Below, one piece after another: positions 51,052 to 58,867 of a stretch of 64,000 nt of DNA. The stretch's first letter is position 1; each line of letters opens with the position of its first letter. The notes under the pieces are model-generated. The model had not been told where the DNA came from and did no database searches. It was given only the letters and a program-made list of their open reading frames with translations. The position numbers and the translations under genes are program-made. Source of the DNA: Kitasatospora sp. NBC_00458 (lineage in GTDB: Bacteria > Actinomycetota > Actinomycetes > Streptomycetales > Streptomycetaceae). The stretch covers positions 6,225,001 through 6,289,000 of the forward strand of contig NZ_CP107904.1 of NCBI RefSeq assembly GCF_036013975.1, in the 5' to 3' direction.

Positions 51052-51420
51052 ATGCGTGCCTGTAACCCGCCCGACTGGTCGGCCGCCCGCGAGGAGCTGC
51101 GTGCCGCGCTCGCCCTCGCCGCCTGGCCCGATGACCTCATCTCCGACGCCGAGCTCGCCCTCCACGAGCTGTACGTCAATGCCTGGCGCCACGCCGGCTG
51201 CCAGGCGCCGACCGTCGTGGTCGTCCTCCTGCCCACCCGCACCGTCCGCGTCTCCGTCGCCGACGACAGCCCCACCCTCCCGGAGTCGCGTGTGAGCTCC
51301 GACCCGTACGAGATCTCCGGGCGCGGGCTGCACCTCGTCCGCTCCCTCACCCACCGCTTCGGTGCCGACCCCGCCAAGAACGGCAAGCGGGTCTGGTTCG
51401 AGCTGGACGCCGCCGCGTGA
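51052..51420 (+). CDS. HATPase anti-sigma-type kinase (AbaA/RsbW-like)
   Basis: Encodes 122 residues with SD GGAGG before ATG 51052. GHKL ATPase motifs are present: DAELALHELYVNAWRHAGC (N box), VRVSVADDSP (G1) and GRGLHLVRSLTHRFG (G2). Such short HATPases accompany WhiJ-type XRE and DUF397 genes. Its stop overlaps the next start (GTGA). Confidence 0.9.
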   Translation: MRACNPPDWSAAREELRAALALAAWPDDLISDAELALHELYVNAWRHAGCQAPTVVVVLLPTRTVRVSVADDSPTLPESRVSSDPYEISGRGLHLVRSLTHRFGADPAKNGKRVWFELDAAA

Positions 51421-51671
51421 GCCACGACCACACCCCCATCGCCCCCGACGACCCCGTCATCCGCACCTACACCGACCCCCAGGTCACCGCCCTGCTGCGC
51501 GAACTCCACGAAGCGGGCCGCCCGTTCGGCATCCAGTGGGGATCCGCCACCACCCTCCCCGGCACCGTCGACGGCCGCATCCTCGTCGACTTCGGCAACG
51601 CGCCGGTCGCGACCGTCCTCAACCTCCTGAACCTCCTGCGGGAAGGAGGAAACCGGCCGTGGGAGTCGTGA
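51417..51671 (+). CDS. small hypothetical protein (operon member)
   Basis: Encodes 84 residues from GTG 51417, coupled to the ATPase gene by GTGA. Soluble; TDPQVTALLRELHEAGRPFGIQWG and VDFGNAPVATVLNLLNLL suggest a small alpha/beta fold. No family recognised. It overlaps the start of the next gene by 13 bases. Confidence 0.65.
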   Translation: MSHDHTPIAPDDPVIRTYTDPQVTALLRELHEAGRPFGIQWGSATTLPGTVDGRILVDFGNAPVATVLNLLNLLREGGNRPWES

Positions 51672-51877
51672 TCCCCATCCCCCGCCCCCACACCGAGCGC
51701 ACCACCGTCCCCCACCTCACCGTCGAGACCGCCCCCGACGCCGACCTCCAGCTCCGCTTCCCCGTCGACCACGCCGTCAACGCCGCCCCCGGCGACCACC
51801 TCGCCATCCCCCTCACCCGCACCCAGGCCCGCGACCTCCTCGAAAACCTCGCCAACCACCTCGGATACCTCCGATGA
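51659..51877 (+). CDS. small hypothetical protein (operon member)
   Basis: Encodes 72 residues from GTG 51659, preceded by AAGGAGG. The core (VPHLTVETAPDADLQLRFPVDHAVNAAPGDHLAIPLTRTQARDLLENLANHL) looks like a short beta-strand plus helix domain. Function unknown; coupled to the following gene by ATGA. Confidence 0.6.
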   Translation: MGVVIPIPRPHTERTTVPHLTVETAPDADLQLRFPVDHAVNAAPGDHLAIPLTRTQARDLLENLANHLGYLR

Positions 51878-52143
51878 CCGACTACCTCATCGGCACCGCC
51901 TTCGCCGTCCTCCTCGCCCTCGCCCTCGCGACCGTCGCCATCGGCGTCATCACCAGCCTGCGCATCGGCGACACCCCGCCCCCGCCCCCCATCACCCGCC
52001 ACGGCCGCTGGGAACTGCGCCACCTCCCCGACGGCACCACCGAATACACCTGGATCGCCCGCCAGGCAGGCCACTTCAGCCCCGAAACCAACCCCACCCC
52101 CGACAACCGCCGACCCCACGGCCGCCACCGCATACCCCACTGA
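51874..52143 (+). CDS. small single-pass membrane protein (operon member)
   Basis: Encodes 89 residues. A membrane helix at about 5-28 (LIGTAFAVLLALALATVAIGVITSL) is followed by a Pro-rich linker and a hydrophilic RWELRHLPDGTTEYTWIARQ tail that probably lies in the cytoplasm. Last gene of the four-gene rightward unit starting with the HATPase. Function unknown. Confidence 0.65.
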   Translation: MTDYLIGTAFAVLLALALATVAIGVITSLRIGDTPPPPPITRHGRWELRHLPDGTTEYTWIARQAGHFSPETNPTPDNRRPHGRHRIPH

Positions 52144-52155
52144 CCGACCGGCGGC

Positions 52156-52179
52156 GCCCGGGCCTGCAAAGGCCCGGGC
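52156..52179. terminator. terminator hairpin between convergent genes
   Basis: GCCCGGGCC and GGCCCGGGC (9 bp) around TGCAAA, 12 bases after the stop at 52143 and 27 before the leftward gene end at 52207; serves both directions. Confidence 0.8.
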
Positions 52180-52206
52180 CGGTCGCCGCCGGGAGCTTCG
52201 CGGGGC

Positions 52207-52497
52207 TCAGCCCGGCTGCGTGGCGGCCTTCTCCTCGGCCGCCTCACGGACCATCTCCTCGTACCGCGCCTCGGCCTCCTCGCGGGTGTCGGCCTCCTCG
52301 ACGTAGCGGGTGTACGGGGCGAACCGGGCGGCGCCGTAGACGATGTCGCCCCCTCCGGCGTCGTAGCTGATCAGCGAGATCCACTCGTGGTCGCTCAGGT
52401 CCGTACGGAGCAGGGTGGTCTCGAACCCGTCGTTCAGCAGTTCCTCGACGTGCTCGTAGTGGGGGTAGTCATCGGGCTGGGCGAAGATCAGACGCAC
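52207..52497 (-). CDS. small acidic hypothetical protein
   Basis: Encodes 96 residues from GTG 52497 (CAGGAG upstream). MRLIFAQPDDYPHYEHVEELLNDGFETTLLRTDLSDHEW, described by its strand-turn-helix start, then a Glu/Ala/Arg-rich helix (YVEEADTREEAEARYEEMVREAAEEK). Highly acidic and cytoplasmic. No known family; the gene stands between convergent and codirectional neighbours without obvious partner. Confidence 0.7.
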   Translation of the reverse strand: MRLIFAQPDDYPHYEHVEELLNDGFETTLLRTDLSDHEWISLISYDAGGGDIVYGAARFAPYTRYVEEADTREEAEARYEEMVREAAEEKAATQPG

Positions 52498-52687
52498 GGA
52501 GTCTCCTGCTGTGGCATGACATCGGCTGTGGACGGACGCAGTCCGCGTTCCGGCCGCCACCGTAGTCAGCCGCACCGACAGTGCACCGCGCCGGACGGAC
52601 GCAGGCGGGATCAGCCGCTCGGCCGGGCGGGCGGAATCCCACAGGAACCTCGCCGCCCACCGGTGGTGCCGCGCGCGAGGGCCGGGC

Positions 52688-53269
52688 TCAGGCCGGGGCG
52701 CGCAGCCCCGACAGGAGCCGGTCGAGTGCCTGCTCCGCCGCCTGCGGGTCCCCGCCGCGCGCGATCCAGAGCGCGGCCTCGTTCATCGCCCCCGAGAGCA
52801 GCCGGGCCAGCGGTTCCACCGGCTGGTCCTCGATGGTCCCGGCCGCGACCAGCGCCGTCAGGGCCTCCGCGAGGTGTCGGGCGGACGACTCCTCGTCCAG
52901 TGCCCGCCACTCGTCCCACCCCAGGACCGTCGGCGCGTCGACCAGCAGGACCCGCCGCACCGCCGGATCCGTCCCCGCGGCGAGGAAGGCCCGGCACCCG
53001 GCCCGGAGCTGCTCCCAGAGGTCCTCGTGCCGCCCGGCCTCGGCGGCCACCCGCTCGCCCAGCTCCTGCTGCACCTCGGCGACGACGGCCCGGAAGAGTC
53101 CGGCCTTGCTGTCGAAGTGGTGGTAGGCGGCGCCCTTGGTGACGCCGGCGGCCCGCGCCACGTCGGTCAGCACCACGTGGTGGTACCCGTCGGCGGCGAA
53201 CCGGCGCCGCCCTTCGTCCAGCAGTGCCTGCCGTGTGGCAGCACGCTGCTCCGCCCGGTTGACCGCCAT
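52688..53269 (-). CDS. TetR-family regulator of VOC gene
   Basis: Encodes 193 residues. HTH at about 27-55 (LTDVARAAGVTKGAAYHHFDSKAGLFRAVV) and a C-terminal TetR_C-like ligand domain (LVDAPTVLGWDEWRALDEESSARHLAEAL). Divergent from the VOC gene with two palindromic operators in the 98-base gap. This arrangement (TetR plus dioxygenase-like/glyoxalase) commonly reacts to a toxic small molecule. Confidence 0.92.
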   Translation of the reverse strand: MAVNRAEQRAATRQALLDEGRRRFAADGYHHVVLTDVARAAGVTKGAAYHHFDSKAGLFRAVVAEVQQELGERVAAEAGRHEDLWEQLRAGCRAFLAAGTDPAVRRVLLVDAPTVLGWDEWRALDEESSARHLAEALTALVAAGTIEDQPVEPLARLLSGAMNEAALWIARGGDPQAAEQALDRLLSGLRAPA

Positions 53270-53298
53270 CGCCTGCGCACCGCCCTCTCGGTTTCGCG

Positions 53299-53346
53299 TA
53301 CCCGGGGTATGCTAACCCTACGATTCACATACCCCGGGTATGTGAA
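53299..53346. promoter_or_regulatory. two TetR operators (TACCC-GGGTA palindromes)
   Basis: TTCACATACCC-C-GGGTATGTGAA (53324-53346) has perfect 11-bp arms; TACCCGGGGTA (53299-53309) is a shorter relative. Centres are 31 bp apart, three turns of helix. Start codons of TetR (53269) and VOC (53368) lie on either side. Confidence 0.85.
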
Positions 53347-53367
53347 ATGGATCCGAAGGGTCTCGCC

Positions 53368-53832
53368 ATGACGAACGACCTCACCGCCGCCGGGCCCGCG
53401 AACGGCCCGGCCTCCGCACTCGGCGGCTTCTATCCGGTGCTCGCCACCCAGGACGTGGCCGCCTCCCGCGACTTCTACACCCGCCACCTCGGCTTCGAGG
53501 TCACCTTCGAGGCCGACTGGTACGTGAGCCTGCGCCGCCCGGACGCCCCGCAGTACGAACTGGCGCTGCTGGACCACACCCACCCGACCCTCCCCGAGGG
53601 CCACCGGGCCGCACTCCGGGGCGGCCTGCTGCTGAACTTCGAGGTGGACGACGTGGACGCCGAGCACCGGCGGCTCGTCGCGGAGGCCGGACTGTCCGAA
53701 CTGCTGCCGCTGCGCACCGAGGAGTTCGGCCAGCGCCACTTCATCGTCGCCGCCCCGGACGGCGTACTGATCGACGTCATCACCGTCGTGCCGCCCACCG
53801 AGGAGTACGCCGCCGGGTACACCGGAGCCTGA
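53368..53832 (+). CDS. glyoxalase/VOC-family protein
   Basis: Encodes 154 residues from ATG 53368 (GAAGGG upstream; an earlier ATG at 53347 lies in the operator). Two beta-alpha-beta-beta-beta modules: LGGFYPVLATQDVAASRDFYTRHLGFEVTFEADWYVSLRRPDAPQYELALL and LNFEVDDVDAEHRRLVAEAG-PLRTEEFGQRHFIVAAPDGVLIDVIT. Could be a glyoxalase I-like or binding/resistance protein; metal ligands not clear. Controlled by the TetR. Confidence 0.9.
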   Translation: MTNDLTAAGPANGPASALGGFYPVLATQDVAASRDFYTRHLGFEVTFEADWYVSLRRPDAPQYELALLDHTHPTLPEGHRAALRGGLLLNFEVDDVDAEHRRLVAEAGLSELLPLRTEEFGQRHFIVAAPDGVLIDVITVVPPTEEYAAGYTGA

Positions 53833-53884
53833 CCGCCGGCCCGGCCGGGCGCCTCCACCGGTCGGACCGCCGTGACCGCCGCAC

Positions 53885-53910
53885 GGAAAGTCGGCCGGTC
53901 CGACTTCCTG
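53885..53910. repeat. dispersed palindrome, copy 6
   Basis: GGAAAGTCGG and CCGACTTCCTG around CCGGT; same family as copy 5, one arm slightly degenerate. It lies between the VOC gene and the DUF4291 gene. Confidence 0.8.
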
Positions 53911-54003
53911 CGCGCGGGCGGCGGTGCGGGTGCCGGTACGGGCCCGCCGCCCGGTCGAAAACCGGTCGCCCCGCCCGCCGGGCCGCTGGCAGAGTCGGGC
54001 GCC

Positions 54004-54570
54004 ATGCAGCACCTGTGCGAGATCCGCGCCGACTTCGACGCCACCACCGTCACCGTCTACCAGGCGTACGCCCCGGCGGTGGCCGAACCCGCCGTCGCCG
54101 CACAGCGGTTCGTGCCGCCCTTCTCCTTCGGCCGGATGACGTGGATCAAGCCGTCCTTCGCCTGGCTGATGCACCGCAGCAACTGGGCCCGCAAGCCCGG
54201 CCAGGAGCGCATCCTCGCCGTCCGGATCACCCGCGCCGGATGGGAGGAGGCCCTGGGCCGCGCCGTCCTGACCACCGCCGACCCGGCCGCGCTCGGCCGC
54301 GCCGAGGTGCACGTCCAGTGGGACCCGGAGCGCTCGCTGCGCGGCGCCGCGCTCAACCACTACAGCATCCAGGTGGGCGTGGGCCGCACCCTGATCCGGG
54401 CCTTCTCCGAGGAGTGGATCACCGGCATCACCGACCTCACCCCGCAGGTCCGGAAGATCGCCGCCCTCGTCCAGGGCGGCCGGGCGGCCCAGGCCCAGCG
54501 CCTCCTCCCGCCCGAGCGCCCCTACCCGCTGCCGGGGCCGCTCGCCGCCCGGCTGGGGACGGGCCGCTGA
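54004..54570 (+). CDS. DUF4291 protein
   Basis: Encodes 188 residues. ADFDATTVTVYQAYAPAVAEPAVAAQRFVPPFSFGRMTWIKPSFAWLMHRSNWARKPGQERILAVRI, read in two halves, is the DUF4291 signature, with the later VQWDPERS and NHYSIQVGVGR. The family is widespread in bacteria and its function is unknown. Start 54004 chosen by family alignment; SD is weak. Monocistronic, palindromes on both sides. Confidence 0.88.
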   Translation: MQHLCEIRADFDATTVTVYQAYAPAVAEPAVAAQRFVPPFSFGRMTWIKPSFAWLMHRSNWARKPGQERILAVRITRAGWEEALGRAVLTTADPAALGRAEVHVQWDPERSLRGAALNHYSIQVGVGRTLIRAFSEEWITGITDLTPQVRKIAALVQGGRAAQAQRLLPPERPYPLPGPLAARLGTGR

Positions 54571-54648
54571 TCCGGCCGGATCGGCCGGATCGGCCTGCTG
54601 ACGTGAACGGCCTGAAGGGTCGGTGACGTCGGCCGTCCGGCCCGCATG

Positions 54649-54672
54649 AAAAGTCGGCCGCTCCGGCTTCTC
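54649..54672. repeat. dispersed palindrome, copy 7 (degenerate)
   Basis: AAAAGTCGGCCGCTCCGGCTTCT resembles the family (core GTCGG-CCGGC) with changes in both arms. It lies 78 bases after the DUF4291 stop, where a terminator would be expected. Confidence 0.6.
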
Positions 54673-54852
54673 GTGCGTGGATACGGGGGCCTACCCGGTT
54701 CCTCGCCCGCCAGACAGGGCGGGCGGGCAGGCGGGCGGGGCCGTGCAGCACAGTGCAGGCGGGGCGGAATCCGCCTGGACGGCACCTGGGTGGCGCCGTG
54801 GATCCCAGGTGCCCCAAGGGCCCTCCGGCCACGAATGTTTCAAGCCATCCCC

Positions 54853-54935
54853 CTCTCATATGGCTAACGACCCGTTCGGCCCTGCTTCCCCCGCGTCCCC
54901 TGCGGAACGGCGGCGGTCCGCGCTCTCATATGGCT
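54853..54935 (+). promoter_or_regulatory. duplicated CTCTCATATGGCT elements upstream of protease operon
   Basis: The 13-bp string CTCTCATATGGCT is present at 54853-54865 and 54923-54935, 70 bp apart, each with an AT-rich CATATG core that could be a -10 hexamer or NdeI-like palindromic site. They are in the 400-base gap 54571-54970, 36-118 bases ahead of the protease start, and may be twin promoters. Nothing else in this gap is coding. Confidence 0.5.
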
Positions 54936-54970
54936 GGGCAGCCCCACGCGCCCCATGGGAAGGCAGGGAC

Positions 54971-55543
54971 ATGAGCAGATTCGGATACACGGCCACCGGA
55001 CCGGCCCTGGCACTCGCGGTCTCGGCGGTCCTCCTGGCGGGAGGCGGTACGGCCCGGGCGGAGGCGGGCTACGACCAGATCGCCATGCTGAAGCAGGAGA
55101 AGACCCAGTGGTGCTGGTCGGCCGCCGGGCTCACCATCGCCAAGTTCCAGGGATACGGCACCACGCAGGCGGACTTCTGCGACCGCGCCTCCCGCTACAG
55201 CGGCGGACCGAGCTGCGAGAACCAGCCCGCCCGGCTGGAGGACATGGCCAACGCCTGGTACAGCCTGGGCATGGCCAACCCCGGTACCGGCCTCAACAGC
55301 GCGGCCTCGTTCGCCCAGGTCACCGCCGACGTCAAGGCCGCCCGGCCGATCGGCGCCCGCATCGGATGGACGTCCGGCGGCGGCCACATGAACGTCGTCT
55401 ACGGCTTCGACACCTCCAACAACACCATCGGCGTCGCCGACCCGTGGCCGGACACCGCCACCTACACGTGGTGGAACTACGACGACTACGTGAAGAACGG
55501 CTCGTTCCGGTGGACCCACTCCCGTACCGGCATCTCCCGATAG
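54971..55543 (+). CDS. secreted papain-like cysteine protease
   Basis: Encodes 190 residues. Signal peptide to about residue 31 (ALALAVSAVLLAGGGTARA). Catalytic Cys48 in TQWCWSAAGL, His139 in GGGHMNVVYGF and Asp157 in GVADPWP, the C39-like/AvrRpt2-type papain fold (peptidase_C39_2 or PF12385). Extra Cys in DFCDR and PSCEN may make a disulfide, fitting an extracellular protein. SD GGAAGG before ATG 54971. Its gene is followed after 26 bases by a secreted, anchored partner, so the two work together, perhaps in processing a surface or secreted protein. Confidence 0.9.
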   Translation: MSRFGYTATGPALALAVSAVLLAGGGTARAEAGYDQIAMLKQEKTQWCWSAAGLTIAKFQGYGTTQADFCDRASRYSGGPSCENQPARLEDMANAWYSLGMANPGTGLNSAASFAQVTADVKAARPIGARIGWTSGGGHMNVVYGFDTSNNTIGVADPWPDTATYTWWNYDDYVKNGSFRWTHSRTGISR

Positions 55544-55569
55544 CGCCCGACAGAGAAGGAGGACGACAC

Positions 55570-56427
55570 ATGCGTGACCGAGGTACGCCCGTCGGGCGGG
55601 AGGCCGCCCGGTTCCCCCGGCTGCCCATCGTCCTGGCGCTGAGCGCCGCCGCACTGCTCTCCGCCGCCGGGCCGGCCCGCGCGGTCGACATCCCCGACTA
55701 CCAGGCCGCCCTCGACGTGGTCAGGTCGGCCGACGTCCACGACGCCGTCTGCCGCTTCCTCGGCACGCCGCTGCCCCAGGGCGGATCCGAGACGATGGTG
55801 GCCGTCCCCGACAAGCCCGACCCCTGCGAGGGGCTGCCCGCGTTCACGCTCAAGGACCCGCTGGCGGTGAACGAGGTCGCCCCGGGCTTCGTCGCGGGCA
55901 CGGCCCAGCCGGTCCCCACCGAGGCCGTCCGGCTGAGCCATCTCGTCTCCACGCTCGACGTCACCGTCAACGACCGCACCGCCACCGTTCTGCTCGCCCC
56001 GACCGACGGCGGCGGCTGGCACCTGGCGGGAGTGCGCGACGGTGACGGCGACGCCGCGTACGCGGGCCGGGCGACCCTGGGCACCCTGGTCTTCACCGAG
56101 CCCCAGATCCGCGGCTGGTACCAGCTGCAGCTCACCACCGTGGAGCCGCTCAACGACCAGGCCAGGGAGGGCCTCGACGGTCGGTCGGCGGTCTCGCTCG
56201 CCGAGTACCAGCAGCTCGTCAAGGCCCGCTACGCCGACAAGCTGCCCGGGTCCGAGTACGACACCCGGGGCATGTCCAGCGGCTACGGGACCGAGGACCG
56301 GGCGGCCGGCCCCGCCTCCCGCACGCCGCTGCTCGCCGGCGGTTCGATCGCGGCGCTCGCACTCGCGGGCGGCGCCCTCGTCCTCGCCCGGCTGCGGCGC
56401 GCGCGACGCGGCCGCGGGGAGGCCTGA
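55570..56427 (+). CDS. surface-anchored protein, partner of protease
   Basis: Encodes 285 residues. SD GAAGGAGG is very strong. Signal peptide to about residue 38 (RLPIVLALSAAALLSAAGPARA), a ~210-residue external domain without recognised fold (two Cys in AVCRF and DPCEG), then a C-terminal membrane helix (LLAGGSIAALALAGGALVLARL) and a basic tail RRARRGRGEA. This is the typical LAXTG-less single-helix anchor. Product and protease share a promoter, and the protein may be substrate, inhibitor or activator. Confidence 0.8.
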   Translation: MRDRGTPVGREAARFPRLPIVLALSAAALLSAAGPARAVDIPDYQAALDVVRSADVHDAVCRFLGTPLPQGGSETMVAVPDKPDPCEGLPAFTLKDPLAVNEVAPGFVAGTAQPVPTEAVRLSHLVSTLDVTVNDRTATVLLAPTDGGGWHLAGVRDGDGDAAYAGRATLGTLVFTEPQIRGWYQLQLTTVEPLNDQAREGLDGRSAVSLAEYQQLVKARYADKLPGSEYDTRGMSSGYGTEDRAAGPASRTPLLAGGSIAALALAGGALVLARLRRARRGRGEA

Positions 56428-56434
56428 GCGCCGT

Positions 56435-56478
56435 GCCTCCGCCCCGGCTGCCGTCAGGACGGCAGCCGGGGCGGAGGC
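56435..56478. terminator. terminator with 21-bp stem
   Basis: Perfect 21-bp stem (56435-56455 with 56458-56478) and a minimal loop, 7 bases after the operon stop; also in position to terminate the convergent lectin-like gene. Confidence 0.9.
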
Positions 56479-56530
56479 GCCGTACCCGCCCCCACCGGCG
56501 GGTCCGGCATTCATGAGGTCCCGGGCGGCG

Positions 56531-56974
56531 CTACGCCTTGAACCAGCCGCTCCACGTGCCGCTGGTGTAGCGGATCTGCCGCCACCAGTCCCCGTCGGTG
56601 CCGACGGCGTCGAAGATCAGCTCCTCGCCGTGCCACCCCATCCGGATGCCGGAGGCGAGGACGCCGCCGAGCGTGCGCCAGGTGCTGACGCTGCCGTCCG
56701 GGTTCTGCCACCTGGTCCACAGCGAGTTGTCGACCCCGACGGCGAAGACCTGGAACGTGCCGTCATGGAAGGTGAAGTAGCGCGGCTGGGTGTACGTGCC
56801 ACCGCACTTGACCGGCCCTCCGAAGACGGGCAGGAACTTGATCTCGATGTTCTGCACGTCGCACTGGAGCGTCTCGCCGGTGGTCCGGGCGTGGGCCGTT
56901 CCGGCCGCGCCCCCCATCGCCAGTGCCATGACGGCCACCGCCGTGGCGGCGGCCCTCTTGATCCTCTTCATCAT
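56531..56974 (-). CDS. secreted PLL/tachylectin-like short protein
   Basis: Encodes 147 residues. Signal peptide to about 30 (AAATAVAVMALAMGGAAGTAHA). The mature part has two beta-propeller-blade-like units, FQVFAVGVDNSLWTRWQNPDGSVSTWRTLGG and ELIFDAVGTDGDWWRQIRYTSGTWSGW, typical of PLL-like lectins (W-rich, DGxW). Full lectins have six or more blades, so this is a truncated single-repeat form that may oligomerise. LQCDV and VKCGG could form a disulfide. Confidence 0.65.
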   Translation of the reverse strand: MMKRIKRAAATAVAVMALAMGGAAGTAHARTTGETLQCDVQNIEIKFLPVFGGPVKCGGTYTQPRYFTFHDGTFQVFAVGVDNSLWTRWQNPDGSVSTWRTLGGVLASGIRMGWHGEELIFDAVGTDGDWWRQIRYTSGTWSGWFKA

Positions 56975-57105
56975 CAGTGTCCCCGGGTGATGAGTCGGCT
57001 CACCCCGCCGGACGGCGGAGCAGGACGGGCCGGACACCCACGGTCGAAGGACCGGGGCAGCGGATGCCGGCCTCGCCGAGAACCCTCCGGACCGACCCAC
57101 TGATT

Positions 57106-57225
57106 CGTCAACAAGCCGACGGTTCAAGGGACTTGAAGGACAGGGCAGCCTGCCCCATCGGGCACCGAATCGGTGCGCTTCGCGACCGGAGGCAACCCGG
57201 CCGCGGTGCCGACGGGTTGTTGACG
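57106..57225 (+). ncRNA. structured 5' leader of S33 peptidase (possible riboswitch-like element)
   Basis: CGTCAACAA (57106-57114) is the exact reverse complement of TTGTTGACG (57217-57225), which ends 3 bases before the ATG. Inside are successive hairpins: TTCAAG-GGA-CTTGAA (57123-57137), GGGCAG-CC-TGCCC (57143-57155), GCACCGA-ATCGGTGC (57162-57176). Downstream GGCAACC...GGTGCC (57191-57210) resembles the P3 core of SAM-I/SAM-IV riboswitches, but other conserved parts are not evident. The closing helix would sequester the ribosome-binding region. Confidence 0.35.
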
Positions 57226-57228
57226 GGC

Positions 57229-58728
57229 ATGACCACGCGTGGGAACACCCGCTCGGACCGCCCCCGGCGCGTCCTGTCCGCCCTCCTGGCGCTGACCGCC
57301 TCCGCGGCCACCCTGGCCCTGACCGGCCCGGCCGCCGCCGCCCCGTCGGACCCGTCCGACCCCATCGCCCTTGCCCCGCCCATCAGTTGGGGCCCCTGTC
57401 CGAAGAGCGAACCGCCCATGCCGGACCCGAACCCGCAGACGGAATGCGCGACGGTCCGGGTGCCGGTGGACTGGTCGAAGCCGAACGGCCCGAAGACCGG
57501 GATCTTCGTCGCCCGCCTCCGGGCCGCCGACCCCTCCCGGCGGATCGGCGTCCTGCTGTCGAACCCCGGCGGACCGGGCGCCCCCGGAGCGGACGACGCG
57601 CTGGAGGCGGGCATGCCCGGCCGGAGCACCTACACCCCGGAGATGCTCCAGCGGTTCGACGTCGTCGGGTTCGACCCGCGCGGCACCCAGCACAGCCAGG
57701 ACGCCCGCTGCGACGAGTCGATCGCGGGCGAGCACACCGCCCGCCCCCGCGACGCGGCCGCCTTCGAGCGGATGCGCGCCACCAACGCCCGGCTGGCGGC
57801 CAGTTGCCTGCGGCTGACGGGCCCGCTCGCCGCCCACATGGACACCGAGAGCGTCGCCCGGGACATGGATGCGATCCGCGCCGCCCTCGGCGAGCGCCGG
57901 ATCAGCTACCTCGGCCACTCCTACGGCACGCTCCTCGGCGAGCGCTACGCCCGCCTGTTCCCCGGCAGGCTGCGCGCACTGGCCCTCGACAGCGTGGTGG
58001 ACCCGGCCAGGCCGGACGCGGAGCGCTTCCTCACCGACAGCAGCACCACCGTCGAGGCCGCCTTCGAGCGCCTGGCCGCCTGGTGCCGGACCGCCGCGGC
58101 CTGCCCGCTGAAGGACCGCGACCTGTCGGGCGTCGCGGCCGACCTGTTCGCCCGCGCCGACGCCGGCACCCTCCGCGTCCCCGGACCGGAGGGGCCGACG
58201 GAGACGGCGGCCGACGCCGACGGGCTGTCCGCCTTCCTCACCTTCCTGGCCTGGCAATGGGACCCGGAGCGCGCGACGCGGCAGCTGGCCGCCGTGCACA
58301 GCGGGCGCGGCGAGGTCTACTGGCCCGACTACCAGGGCCCCGGCCGCGACATGCAGCTCGTACTGTGCCGGGACCACGACCTCCGGATCCGCGACTTCGC
58401 CGAGTACCGGGCGATCCGGGAGCGGGTCGCGAAGGCCGCCCCGCACGTCCGCGTGAGCACCCAGGCCCTGGACATCGTGCTCGGCTGCCAGGGCTGGACC
58501 GTCCCGCCGAAGGCGCCGCCCGCCCGGGTGCGGGGCGACCTCCCGCCCGTCCTGGTGGCCAACGCCGCCCTCGACCTGCGGACCCCCGTGCCGGGCGCGC
58601 GGCGGATGGCGCAGTCCTTCCCGAAGGCCACCCTGCTGACCCCGGACGTCGTGGGCCACTGGGTGTACGCCCTCGACCCGGGGACGAAGGCGGCGGTCGA
58701 CGCCTACCTGACCGACCCGCGCGGCTGA
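57229..58728 (+). CDS. secreted S33 tripeptidyl aminopeptidase-like hydrolase
   Basis: Encodes 499 residues. Signal peptide about residues 13-38 (RRVLSALLALTASAATLALTGPAAAA). Family pattern: ECATVRVPVDWSKPNGP, SNPGGPG (oxyanion), FDPRGT, LGHSYGTLLGERYARLFP (nucleophile Ser), NAALDLRTPVPGARRMAQ (Asp), and GHWVYAL (His). Similar secreted enzymes remove tripeptides or act as resistance hydrolases in Streptomyces. ATG 57229 has only a weak SD, within the folded leader described above. Not in an operon. Confidence 0.92.
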   Translation: MTTRGNTRSDRPRRVLSALLALTASAATLALTGPAAAAPSDPSDPIALAPPISWGPCPKSEPPMPDPNPQTECATVRVPVDWSKPNGPKTGIFVARLRAADPSRRIGVLLSNPGGPGAPGADDALEAGMPGRSTYTPEMLQRFDVVGFDPRGTQHSQDARCDESIAGEHTARPRDAAAFERMRATNARLAASCLRLTGPLAAHMDTESVARDMDAIRAALGERRISYLGHSYGTLLGERYARLFPGRLRALALDSVVDPARPDAERFLTDSSTTVEAAFERLAAWCRTAAACPLKDRDLSGVAADLFARADAGTLRVPGPEGPTETAADADGLSAFLTFLAWQWDPERATRQLAAVHSGRGEVYWPDYQGPGRDMQLVLCRDHDLRIRDFAEYRAIRERVAKAAPHVRVSTQALDIVLGCQGWTVPPKAPPARVRGDLPPVLVANAALDLRTPVPGARRMAQSFPKATLLTPDVVGHWVYALDPGTKAAVDAYLTDPRG

Positions 58729-58867
58729 TCCGTCGGGCCGGCCGGTGGCGGCGCTCCCCGCCCGGCGCTTCGCTCGGGCCCTCGGCCGGTCCGTCGACCG
58801 GCGCCTCGACCGCCCCTCGGCCGGGCCCTCGCCCCCGGGGGGCGTCGGACCCCCGGCCCGTCGATCC

